From positions 496,001 through 560,000 of the forward strand of contig JAMPIT010000206.1 of NCBI GenBank assembly GCA_026261815.1: a stretch of DNA of 64,000 bases. The letters run 5' to 3'. A program made the position numbers and the translations under genes. This document shows positions 1-13,113 of this stretch, one piece after another. The DNA comes from Monarcha castaneiventris obscurior (taxonomy: Eukaryota; Chordata; Aves; Passeriformes; Monarchidae). The notes under the pieces were generated by a model that saw only the letters and a program-made list of their open reading frames with translations, ran no database searches and was not told where the DNA came from. The stretch's first letter is position 1. Each line of letters starts with the position of its first letter.

Positions 1-3000
1 CATCTTTCGATTCACCCAACAAGTAGTCTGCTCTAATTCAAATGGCTGTCAGTGAACAAGATATTACAAAAACATATTTCCTGTGGGTTAGCACAGCAAA
101 CAGCATAATACAAAACTCATGATATGCCACCATATGGCTTCTGCCGTATTATTTTTGCTAATAATGTAGAACAACATGCACTGTGGTAGCTGCAATGACC
201 ACCATGCCACTACAGCCTGTTTGTGCCAGGACTGAAGTGGTTTCTTATTAATTATTTAGGTATAGCATTGTATTTAAAAAACCTTGAGGATGGAATAATA
301 GTATTCTTATTTAGTTATTTTTCACCCAGAATATGATTAAACTGTTCAAAAGTCAGAGTCCCAATTTTTCAGCAAGACTGGGATGAGAAAATATTGCTTA
401 CCATCAAAACAGAAAGCATAATGTCAGCAACCTAGTAAAAATACCTGTTAAAAAGCATGGGTTTACAGCAAGCAATAGCTGCAGCCACTATTCTGAGCTG
501 TGAAGATGAGACAGAACCAGAGAGCTCTGTCCTTTTATGATGAACTGCAAACTTAATCAGGATCCATACCGGCTTGAAATATGTAATCTGTATTGTCCAT
601 TTTCCTCCTCCTCTCTATGTGTGTACAGACGGTCAAAACCTTACAGCTCAACCCTGAGCAATGGATAATGCTTCCCAGCCTCCAGCCTCTGTGGTTACTT
701 CCAAATTAACATCCAAACTGTGTTACGTGATTCACAACACCAGAAACAAGAGTCTAGTTCACCTGTCAGACCAACTTGTTAGTCAGGAAATCGTTAGAGC
801 AGCTACATTTCTGCACCTATTTTTGCTCTTTAAAATTGTGTATGGCTACTGTAAACATACACATCAAACCATCTCTGTGTTCCAGCTTCAAGAGAAAAAG
901 AACAACAACAAAAACCACTGAAAAAAAATAACCCACTCCTACCCAGACTTGTCCTGAATACTAATGCTAAACTATTACAAAATGCTAATTTGGTACCAAC
1001 AACCTATGATTAAAAAAACAACGAAGCACCTCAAGCACATGAATTAAGGCATCATCTTAAACATGGTCTTTTCATCTTGAGCTAGAAAACCCTTATACAT
1101 ACACACACATCTGGGTCTTTTCTTGCTCTTGATGATCTCAAAGCTATATTAAAGATGTAAATCATTATGTAAGCTAGTCTAATGCATTTGGGGTCTGAAT
1201 GAAAGCTAAAGACACCACAGTACTTTTAAAGACAGCCACAAACGAAGCCAAAATCTCAGCTAAGATTATTTTCTGTCGGTAAACACCCCCTGAAAGCAAT
1301 TCTCATGGATTACTGGGATGCCTATTGAGTTACTTGAGTACCATTACCTAACATCCACTATTTAGTATAGAACATCACTACATGTTTTCATACTTAACAT
1401 ACAAGCAGTCAGTGGTAAAGAAGCACTTTCACAACACTTCTAAGGCAAGACTCTCAAAGTTTTAGTAACACTAATAATTCATCTTTACAGTTTTTGTTTC
1501 CTCTCCAGTTTAAGGCATAGGAAAGGCTGATTTCCTTCTCTTTACTGCACTGTTCACCAACAGCAAATCTTGAAATGGAAACGTCAGTGCTCAATTTCTT
1601 TGCATGTGTTCTAACCATTTGACATTACTCCCTCATTACTATACCAATCTTTCTTGCTCAGTTCTTCCATTTGTGCATAGTATCTAACTTACCTAATGCC
1701 ATCCATCAGTAGAGTGAAAAAGCAGGCAATCCCCCCAAAATTCTTGCAAACATACTGGCCGTTTTAGAGAAGGAAGAACAGATTGCTTGGCCAGCACCAA
1801 CTGTTAAATTGCAGGACCTTTCCCACCCCACTTTTCACTTTTTGTCTAAAACACTGAAATGTATAGAACAAGGATAAAGATCTAACCTTGGTCAAAACTT
1901 GGTCCAAAAATGGCAAAAAAACCCATAGAGATAAAAAACAGAATGAATTCAGAAGCTCCTCCACTCTCACCCAGATCAAAACTTCCCTTTATAAAATATA
2001 TTTTTACCAGACACATTGTATAAAGGTTTTAATTTTGCCAATTCATTATAAATATTAAATAATTCCCTATATCAATACTATCCTTGACAGATCCATAAGT
2101 AAGTATTTCACTCTAGTTAAATGCTCTGTAGGGAACTTCCATGAAAACAGAAGTTCCTTCTACTAGCAATAAAAACATTTGTATCATCTACAAACCCAGA
2201 AATACACCAAACCAAAACATGTAACGCTGGGTTCTGGAGTGCAGAGAAGCTGAATACCAGGTTAGAAAGAACTAAGCCTGGAACTTGAAAAAAAAAAATC
2301 TATTTTTTTCTATTTAAAATTGTAGCCACATCAGATTGATCATAACCTTCAACTGATAAAAGATTTACATTGTTTGGCTGATGTTCTTCAATTCACAATT
2401 GCATGCAATTAACAATTACAAGGGTGCAATTAAAACTTGCAAGAGGTAAGCAAGTCTCCCATAGGCACTCCCAGAAGTAGACAAAGTAGCATTTCCACTT
2501 CAGATCGAAGTAAATTACAAAACCCAACTAAATTCCCATACACAAAGTACTGTAGGAAACAAACACTTCACATTTGACAAGAATAGAAGTTAATTTTTTC
2601 ACCATCACTTTCACTATTCTCTTTGCAAAGAGTTTGTCTCCATTAGAGAGGGAAGGTAGCTCAATAGCTAGTACAAGGCAAGAGAGACTTGCCAAAAGAC
2701 ATATTAATTTTAGTGTCAGGAACTACTGTAAATCTCAGCAGTTTGAAAGGTACTGTCAGCTGGAAAGGGGAGGGGATGACAGTCAGAATCTATTTGAAAC
2801 TTGACAGAATATAGGCCACAAAACCATGAGAAAAAATAGCTCTGGAAAAGAAATTATAGCAAATCTACCAAACATTTCTATAAGACGTCTCGACTTTGAG
2901 GAACTATTTCACAATTTAAGTTTTTTTAATATCTCTAAATCTGGACAACTTTATATTAGCAACTCTGAGGTACAGTAGTGAATCATCATCTTTTCCTCAG

Positions 3001-6000
3001 TTATTATTGGGTTCTAGAGCCTGCTTCAGCTGTCAGCTAGAAGTATTTGCCATTCTTCCCATTTCTTTTCCATCTCAGCCTAACATCACCATCATTTTGA
3101 CTTTGAGAAAGCAGCAAAGACATAATAATGATGTATATTTGTATATATTTCCCCCTTTAAAACTGATTTTGCTCATATGAAGGCATAAACAATCTAAAGA
3201 AGCATCTCTAAAGAGCCATCCACAGCTTTCACAAAAAGCTGCTTTTAAAGCTGTCTAGCTCTCTTCCACCTGATCCTATAAACACTGCTGGCAATTTTTC
3301 CCCCATGCCTCTAACATATTTTCACTTAGCACCAGTTTGATGTATAAGATCTGACAGCCAGGCAGTTATAGGCCACCTGCATCACTGTCGCCATGACAAC
3401 AGTGAAAGACAATCCATGATCCCATGCCCTGGTCACACGTTTCAATACAGCTTATCTGTCCAAAGCCACTGAGTCTAATGGAAAAGAGTAATTACAATCT
3501 TCCACTCATTGTCAAAATTCTCACCATATAATGCTCTTCAAAATTATTTTATTCCTCTCACATGGCTGCTTTGCAAAAAAAAAAAAAATTGAAAACAAAC
3601 CTCAAAAGAAACCTTAAGTGGGTTTGGAAGGGAGAGAAAAAGTGAAAAGCAAGTCTGTGCCTGATAGAAAAATGCAGCAGTGTGAGCAAACTGGCTCTTT
3701 GCAGTGCTGAAGGACTAATCAGAAGCAGGGGAATGTACCAACCACTAAGAGGCATAAATGAAAATTTCTCTTCTATTCGTAGAGCATCACTTAAGATCCT
3801 TTTGGTTTTGCAATGAAGGTGAAGAGAGGGTATTAGCTGCCCTCTTTTCCCCTCCCCTTCCTGGAAAACTTCTTCCAAGCACTATGCTGCACTGTGCAGC
3901 AGCAGCAGCCTCAGCAAGCAGCATGGCTCTTCAGATGACCAGGCCACTAAAGAGAGAGGGAGCCCTGTGTCTGAGACAGCAGAGCAGCAGCTCCTCCTTT
4001 CTACCCTCTATAACAGACTATCCTTTCATTTTTCATTTATAAAGCAGAACTGCAGGACAAAGCTTCAGAATTTTACCCTTTCTGATCCCTGTCCCTAAAG
4101 GATCACTGCATTCCCTCCATCTCCAGCAGAAAATGCCAAAATGTTATTCCTTTGTCTATGGCCACAGCCATAATTAGGATGGAGATCAGGGTAAAATAAT
4201 ATACAGTTTGCACCTGCTAGGGAACTGAGAGGACAGAGGGAACCCAGCCATGACACAGACCAGCAGCACCTATTTTGAACTATGCCAAATGTTGGACAGC
4301 GAGTACCTGGACTCTCATCCTGAAGTAGATACAAATACAACACCTTCTGGCACAGAATTTCATGCTGGAGGATCAGGACACATCCATAATAAATGAGAAG
4401 CTTTGCTTTCTGCTTGATACTCCTTGTCCCAATCCTTCCTTCTCCTCCAAGCACCTTCAAGCAAATCAGTCAGCACGTCAAAGCTCCAATTTATCAGGCA
4501 TGTAATAAATACCCCCTGAATTAGTAAAAGGTGATAAATCAGGGACAGACAAAAAGATACAGTAATTTATTAAAATGTTTCATCCACCCATGTCCAAACC
4601 ACACTAGTAAATAAAATCTCAGATGACTGCCCATTTTAGAGACATATTTTTAGTTGGATGCTTTAGGCCACAGCATTGGCACCAGGAAATGTAAGCTTCA
4701 TTCACAGCACATTACTTGCATTTGCCATACAGGGTTATCCTGCCTCAGCTGACACAGTAACCCCACTGTAGCTGGGGCCCTAGAGTCCTGACTCTCAACT
4801 CCCAAACCACAAGGTAAATAAAAAGCCAGTCTTTTTTGGTCTGTACTTACAAGAACACAAACAGGGCTGAGGACCCTTAGTCCTGATGTAGTTCAAGCAT
4901 GTTTTTGAAATAACCTTCAGCATTCATGACAGAATTACTTTAAAGAGAAGCAATGCTGTGATTAAATGACCATCTTTTAACACATTAGCCAAATAAAATG
5001 TTACAAACAACAAAGGTAATACTATCTTTAAGTTTCCGTAGAGCTGTGACTCCCTCCCAAAGCCCGGTACAAACCTAGTGCCTGCAGCACAGAAACACAG
5101 CCAGTGCTGTGGCTGTGCACCACAGACGGCCAAGGCTGCCCAAGGAGGCAGAGGGATGCATTCGGAGGGGCAGCAGCCATGGCCTGGCATGGGCTCTGCC
5201 TACACAGCAGATCCCATAGAGCATCAGTAAGAAAATCTCTACTGATGAAAAGTAGGTGAAGCCCTGCTTTCACCTGGTGTTTTTAAGGGAGAGGACAGAT
5301 TTTTCAGCTTGGGTAAAGCAGGCACCCCGGCAGATCTGTGTGGCTTTACACCAGTCGGGCAACCAGACCAGGGCTCCCCCGCGCAGAGTGCCCCCAACGC
5401 CTTCCTGCCTTCTGGCACTGGTTCAGCACCATCGCAAAGGGAAGGGTGCCACCTACAGCACTGCGCACAGCGCTTCCACCAGCACCATGGCTTGCCTTGG
5501 ACGTCTTCCAGTGAAGAATTAATCAGGGCCAGCCCCCTTAAATGGAGGCTTGGTGACTCTTCCATGACAGAGGTAGGCAACGTCCTCAAACTGGTTTCTT
5601 ATTTTAGGAATACAGAGGTAGAGTGTCTCAAATAGATTCCTTGTCTTCATTTCTTTGATGTCTTACTGTTGCAGTGTGAGTATTTTGTCTTCTACTATAC
5701 CTGCATGTCAGTACTATCAAAACTACTGCATTAACTTCAATCTTTTTTTTTTTTTTAAGATATCTTAGAGTGTCAAACATCATTTACTTCAGAACTTCTT
5801 CAAAGAAGATTTGGTTCCTGCCCCCTCACATTTATGTGCTTAATTCCTTTCTCTCTCCTTTCCATGGGAAAGATCAATTCATGTAACATTTTCAGTCTTG
5901 TACAAGCTACATCTTTTGGAGTTCCTCTGTGTGCAACACCCAGCCTCTAGAAAGGTATTAGAGTTGAGGCGCTTCTTCCTGATTTTGATCTTACTAAACC

Positions 6001-9000
6001 ACTATTAATTCATACAGGGGATGCATAACCAATAGGTAGAGTCTAGAAACCAATTCTTGCTTTTATGGAAGAGTGCTGGCTCTATTCGTCAATGCTAATT
6101 TGAGATAAATGTCCCTGTGCAGAATACATGACACACACACACACTGTCCAGAAGGAAGACAAAGAAGCCAAATTAGTCTGACAGAGCCCAGCTGCCACTG
6201 TAGATGGAACAGTCAGAAAATGAATAGGGTATCCAAAGCCACTGCAAGAATTAAAAGCATAATCCTGTAAATCAGAATAACAGTTTATCTAAATATGAGG
6301 ATTAGGTTCTCCTCTTTTCTTCATGTTCTGGTTTTTATTATGCAAGAATCTTTCTAATTATTACAAATTTGCAATGAAAAGCAAGCTCTGGTCAGAGTGT
6401 TGAGACTCTACGAAGTCAGGAAAGAGCAAAAACTAGAATTAATAACTCTTTAATAGACTGTTTCATTCATAACTGCCCAAGTGTTCTCCCTGCTTGGGGT
6501 GACTTCAGGAATAACCCCGGGAAGCCAAAAGGCCACAACAGCATGCTTTACTGAATTTGATGTGGTCAGAAGGCATCTTGTCTAGCAAATTCTGGATAGC
6601 ATGAGGTGAAATGTGCCACTAAGTACTTCTCCATGTCCAGGTGCCTGTGGCTGGGGACAGGCACAAAGCAGCCACAGGGAATAGCCACAGACCACCACCA
6701 CACAGGATCTTTGTTGACACTGCATACAACTAGTCTGGAGTGAAAAACTGTACTGGAAGCAGGCCAGAGAAATGTCACAGGTCTACCTTTGCACTTACCC
6801 AGCCAATTTTGGTGTTCTGTGTCTCCGGTGCAGCTCAGCTACTAGAGGAATAGCAGCTGGGAAGCCCCTTCACCAGCATCCCTGATTTCCACACACCCAC
6901 CATCCAAACACTGGGCTTCTACATGGTGATGGCATCTTTTTCTCCCCAAACTTCCCTCACATCTACAGTTGCTGCAAAGACATCACTCCTTACCATGTGA
7001 GGCACAGGGTCATGGGGAACAGGACACTGCTTTTGCCAGGATCTTGTGTGTGCACAGGATCACAGAAGACTTTACACTGCGGCTTCCTGGCAACAGGCCA
7101 GCTGGAAAGAGCCAGATGGAGAAACGAGTCTGGTGGCCTGACAGCAGAAACCCAGAGCAAAAATACGAAGGTAAAAATCCAAGTGCTCAATATCAGAACT
7201 CTGCTGACCTGAGGCATTTGGTCTGTTAATACTCCTCTGGCTAAGAGCCACCAAAGACCTTGAGCCTACATGGAAACCACTATGACCCAAAGAGTCTTCA
7301 GCATTCAGAAGGGCAAAATCCTACCACTGATATGGGTCAGAAAATATGAGATATAGTCTCATCTATCTGAATTTTTATATTTATAAATAATATTTATAGC
7401 TATTTACAGATAAATAAAGACTACTGGAAGACAAAATGTAATGAGCACAACAGGCAGCAGAAAAAAACCCCAAACAACTAAACAGAACCACAAACAGAAA
7501 TGTGAATCACAGCTAAAAGTGAGAGGAAGCATCAAACACCAAAAACAGTGACCAGAGGGATGTGTACCCATGCATCACGTGCTTCCACATCTATCACACA
7601 TCTCCTCCAAAAGCAGAGGTGCCTTCTGTAGGCGAGTGCTGCAGCTGGAAGCATGCTGAAGAGGTGAGATGTAATACGCAATACCTGCTCTGTCAGCTGA
7701 GGTGCTTTTAGACAGACACACCAGATACAGATGTCCCTGCACACATAGTACTTCCACTCAGTGACTGCTTCTATATTTATGAGCCACCACATTCACAAAC
7801 AACAAGTCATATGTTCAACTGAACATGTCAGATACCTCCAGCTTCATTGTCACTGCACGTGTTAGTATCTAACTGCATTTTTGTTCCGGTATGTATTTAT
7901 TTATCGTAATTATAATTAAATTATCCTATTATAATTAAATTATTCACACAGATGCAGTAGATGCAGGATTCTGCACTCATAACAACACCTGTCTGCTAAG
8001 CTTTGCAACAACCCAAAGACATGCCTAACTTGTGTTGTCTAAGACGTATTAATTAACACTTTTTTTCCCCTATGTTTAAACTCTTGCTTTGCAGGTTCTT
8101 TGAGTTTCAAAATGCCGCCTGAAGTCTAAGGATGGTGCAGACTTGCCAGCTGGATGCAGTATGAAGAATGTAACTAATCTCACCAATACCTTCCTAGTTT
8201 ACTTCACAACAAGCAAATGCTTTTCACAGTACTGACCTCCTGCTGGAGCCAAGAAATTCAGCTACTTCAATGAGAACTGTTGTAACACAGCTTCACTTGT
8301 AGTTGACTGATACATACAGACTCACAGGAGAGAAATCCCCTTCCACTGCTTCTTTCTCAAATGTGTAAGGATGGTTTTGCTAATGGAAAAAATTGTATTC
8401 ATTTAACTGCTGTTTTGTAGAACTAGTACAGAGTCTGGTAAGCATTCAACCCATGTAACTTTGAATCAGTGTTCAGTCTTTCCTCAGGAATAAACACAAG
8501 AAATCTCCTACCAGATTTTCCTCTTCCTGAAAGACAAACTCTGCCACAAACAAGCCACAGCATTCCTCACTTAGTATTATTCCCCTATCTCTCTACAGCA
8601 GATACAGACTAATCCTAAAGAATATGTGCAGCAGAGGAAGACGAATAAAAACATTTACTTTTCTATGATATAACAATTAAGAGATTTTCCAGACAAAAAC
8701 AGAAAATATGTCAAGAATGAAAATTCCCATATGTCAACAAGTAAACTAGTATTAGTTGCAAAGAAAGCCACAAATCACAAGCACCTCTCTTAAGTGAAGC
8801 CTGACTAAAGGGAAACACCTACAAGGAGAACCTGGATTCCTTTGCTAATGAGTAATGAGAGGTGTTAAATTACAGGTTGCCACAGGCACTTTCCCTGAAA
8901 AAAAACAGCATTTTGGGAAGGTGAGGACTTGTGCAACAAGCAACTAACTATGGAGAAACCGAGAGAAACCTTTTGGTAATTTCAAACTCATCTTGAAATG

Positions 9001-12000
9001 TGCACCATAGTTTTAGTGAGCCACAACTGGTAAAACTATGACCGTACTTAATGAACAGTTGGACACTATTGACATCACTGCCATTTCCACCATCTTCTCT
9101 CCTCATCATGCCCTTTTAATGAGTTTTCATATTTCTCATTAACATTTATTATATTAAACCCTACACCCACCTACAGGTGTGCATACTGAATCTAATCTGT
9201 CTGGAATGCATTGTACTTATCCATACACTCTGTTCCAGGCTCTTGCAGTCCTCAGACTGGATTATCTGAGAGTTACTCTGCCTGCCAGTATCTACAAAAA
9301 AATGTTACATTTAACTGAAGTTTCAAGCTGCAGGAAAAGTGTTTTCTAGAAAATAGTGCAGTAATTTCTCACCAAAAGGAAAGGTGGGGGGAAGGGTAGT
9401 GACTTCAGTACTGTTTCTCAGTAATAGCAATTAAGGAAGAATAATTAGTATTAGAGTATAGATGATTTACTCCAGGATAACTGAGGGCCTGGTCTGAATT
9501 TCACAGAATGGTTCAAAGATTTTATGTATTGTGAACACCAATCAGATTTGGGCCAAGCATTCCAAATACTGTTAAATAGAGAAATAAACTCTGCAGGTAT
9601 TTATTGATTAACAACTGTGACGCACGGTAGATAATTTCTACCGTTGTGCCACTTCATTAGGTATCCATTTTTGTTCCTACAACATAACCAGATGACTAAT
9701 TTTTCAAGACTTCATTATATACAGAACTTTAGTGCCAAGTGTGTCTGTAAAGAAGTGATATAGGTGTATCTGTCTACGTTCTAACACAAATGTAACTGGG
9801 AAAAGCAGATCAAGCCACATAAATGTTTCTGCATTATTTTTTCCATGTAATTGTTTTCCCACAGTTCAATTTTTGAAAATCCGTTTGTAGTCTATCAGAA
9901 TTTGATCTTTTTCCATGGTCAGAAAGGAAAGGTTGGTCACAGTCGAGATTTGCTAATGTTTTCCGAATCACAGAATCTGTGGGGGAAGAAAGTATGCAAA
10001 CTTATTTTATTACCCTGCACTCAATACCTAACTCCAAAGAACAAAAGAGAATAGAGTTCTCCCTTACATGCATATCTAAAAATAAAGAAAAGATCATGAT
10101 ATTCGAGCAGTGTCCAGCTAAGCACTTTCCAATATGGTCAACCAGGTTACAGTTGGCAAACTACACTTAAATTGTTCCCAAGATACAAATGATGTAATTT
10201 GCTACAACATTTACTGGATTTGCTAGATCTCTATGGACTGCTGAATTGGCAACAGTATCAATTATATTTTCAATATGTAAACACAGACTTACATTACCAT
10301 TTTTGGCAAAATACATGTCATTATATATACACACACACACAGAGTCTTTAAACTAACTGCTCATTTCAGTCACTTGTAAAAACAAAAACCTCAAAATTTG
10401 TTTCTTGACTTTACCCATCTCCATGATGAAGGAAACTTGCTGACTGAAACCACAGTGAACCATGCTGCCTATTCCTTCTGATCAGTGGTGCATCCCAGAC
10501 GTGCCAGGTACTTCCTAAACATAGTCACAGCCTTCTTGTTCCAAGGAATTACCAGGACAGGTTAAAACCTCCAGCCTTCCTCTTCGCTTTCTACTGTGGG
10601 AAGATCTGTACAATCAGAAAAGTAAAACATCTGCCAAAGAAGTCCTCTCTTTTAATCCCCACATAAATCCATTTCCTCAAGAAATTTTACTATCCAGTAC
10701 GCTCATATTTCCCACCCATATTCTTCTAAGGATAAAGAGCTATCAGGATCAGGTTTCCAGCAAATCCAGCAGACTTAAAACTCACTGGTGATGGAAACAT
10801 GTCCCAGTCTGCACTGATTTTGTTGCAATCTATACACTAAATAATGCTGAGGAGGAGAGTATATAAAAATACTCCAACCAGCCAGGATAGCAGAACAATA
10901 CAGATTGGACACTTGAACTCACCTCTACTACTACTTCAAACTTTCTGAATTACATTCGATTCCTTCCCCTTGAAGAACAGGGAAACAAGGCATTTATCAA
11001 CACTGAAACTGAGACTCTGGAGGTGATATGAGCATTCCACAACCCTCAAGCCCATCTCGTAATTACATGTCGTGGTGTGAAATGTGGTGTCCTACTCTTC
11101 AGTTTAAACACAAATATATCTTTTGTCACAATGTCTGCTCACTAGTTTTTCAACAGGGAGAGGGGTTGCTGGTGTGCTCTTCAAAACCCTCCACCAAAGC
11201 AACTTTGCACTTCCAACACCTACTAAATCAACAGACCCCTAGTTCACTACTAAATTTCTCTAAAACTTCTGTTTTACTTGGAACACTTTGTCCTCCTTCT
11301 ATGTTTTTGACACTCAAAATGACAAATTATTCAAAAATGCCAGTTGGTGAGTCAAAAAAACCTTCCCATTATGCTATATCATAAACCATAACTAACTTAA
11401 GTAAATAAAAGTAATCAATTTACCCTAGTGAGTAGAACAGTGCATTTATGAGATCTGCTTGCTCTGAAGACCACAAGACACCTTCACCACCTGGCAGCTG
11501 AGCACAGATAAAGCCCATCTGATCTAGAGACTGGGATAGAAAAAGTGCCATTTTCTCCTGTGATTTCAAGTTAAAGGAAAAGAGACAGGGAGGGCCAGAG
11601 TCTGATGTCCTTAGTCAAGAAAGAGAAAAGAAAACTCATCAAGATCTCACTGAATTTTAGCCCAGTAAAAAACAAATAGAACTGAAAATACATAAAAGAA
11701 ATTAACTGTGTATAAACAAGTTTCATTATGATACAAAATGTTTACTGGTCATGAACATCTGTAGAAATTACACATTTGTGCTGCATTATCATCTAAATTA
11801 CACTGTTAAACTACTCAACCCCTTCCTTATTCTGATATAAGTGTTAAAAAAGCACACACAAAAGAAGATGGTTGAACTGATGAGCACAGCAAAGGAAGTG
11901 CAGATAGGTATCAGTCAAAGGGTGTAAGTGACTTAAAACTGGAGGACAGAGTAAGTGTAGTGCTAAATGGCAAAGGGCCTCAGTTCCAGCATGTTCCCAC

Positions 12001-12687
12001 TTCATTTGAAGGCAGAATGGCTGATATAAATCAAAGTGATTTAAATTGCTGAATTTAAACAGGATTTAAAGTATCAAGCAGGAAATCCTGATATGAATAA
12101 ATCAGTTTGGGAGCATGGTTGGATTTGCACTAGTTTTTCTAAGGAAGGGTCAATCCTTACTGATTGGCAACTATTAAAATGTGTTACTTGGCAACTCCAT
12201 ATGTCCTTTGCATGAACACACAAACCACCCTGCATTAATATACCCAAATACTGTTTTCTAATTAATTTTTAAAAATACCTTCCGTGCACCTGTTATGTTT
12301 ATCAAACTGGGTTTTTTTCTGTATTTACAAATATTTAAAGATTAGTAGATAGACACCTTGGCTTTCACATTATGGGAAGCAGAAATCTCCTCCAGCCATC
12401 TTCACACTCAGCTTTCGGCCTTAAATAAACTAACTGAATCTAGTAAACTGATGAAGACACCGTGTCAGTATCAGTACAGAAGGCTTCTATAGCCTTGTTT
12501 AGAATTTCAAGACCCCCTTGTTCCAGAATACTTCCTAAATGTCAACCTTTGCAGGTTCAATTTCCTTAAAAATTTCAGTATAAATATGGTGCTCAGTTGC
12601 TTTTTTTTTAATGGTTGAATTATTTTAACAGGTGATAGTAAGTGTAGGCATAAGCTATCCTATTTTCATATCTGATTTATGTTTTGA
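1..12687. other. Gene-free intronic DNA
   Basis: AT-rich unique sequence. Open frames stay under about 125 codons and none resembles a known protein. Minor items are a short CA run at 6129-6143, two alternative perfect inverted repeats at 6641-6678, and a pair of AT-rich direct repeats (ATTATAATTAAATTAT) near 7908-7944. I see no exon, RNA gene or clear transposon. Confidence 0.6.
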
Positions 12688-12829
12688 AAATTAATTTTAA
12701 CTTTACTAATAAAACTCATAAATCTGAATTAAGAACTAGGTAAAATTCAGTGTTTCAGGTGGGGAGTGTGTGTGTGTGTGTGTATAAAAAGAAAAAAAAA
12801 ATCAAATCACACTCCAAACAAGGCCCTGA
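12688..12829 (+). repeat. Dispersed duplicate segment, copy 1
   Basis: This 142-bp segment recurs at 16002-16155 in the same orientation. Both copies begin AAATTAATTTTAACTTTACT and contain the same ATAAATCTGAATTAAGAAC block. Both then have a GT microsatellite, an A-rich run and ATCAAATCACACTCCAAACA. Outside the microsatellites I count only about two or three substitutions. This copy sits in ordinary intronic sequence, so it is the likelier original. Confidence 0.85.
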
Positions 12830-12994
12830 GCAGAGAAACTGAAATAAACACCTATGACAAACAACTCATGAAAAAATAACTGCAACTGATATGCCAAAAA
12901 AAAATAAAAATCACCCTCATCCATCAGTTGAACCTGGTCAATTTTGAATTATCTTTTTGGAACGTAGACTGCAAGTAACCAAAGGACAATAGCA

Positions 12995-13113
12995 CAAGGT
13001 TGGATGGGGCTTTGAGCAACTTGGTCTAGTGGAAAGTTTGCCTGTCAATGGCAAGGGGGCTGGAAGTAAACGATCTTTAAGATCCCTTCCAACCCATTCT
13101 ATGGCTCTATAAT
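12995..13113 (+). mobile_element. CR1 LINE 3' end fragment
   Basis: This matches the avian CR1 3' end: GGTTGGATGGGGCTTTGAGC, then ATGGCAAGGGGGCTGGAAG, then GATCTTTAAGATCCCTTCC. It ends with the decayed terminal octamers ATTCTATG GCTCTATAA. It is truncated at its 5' end, as most CR1 copies are, and mildly diverged. Confidence 0.85.

Noticed and set aside
9496..9530. Possible CR1 edge (TCACAGAATGGTTCA)
   Set aside because: Similarity to CR1 stops after about 15 bases, too short to call.
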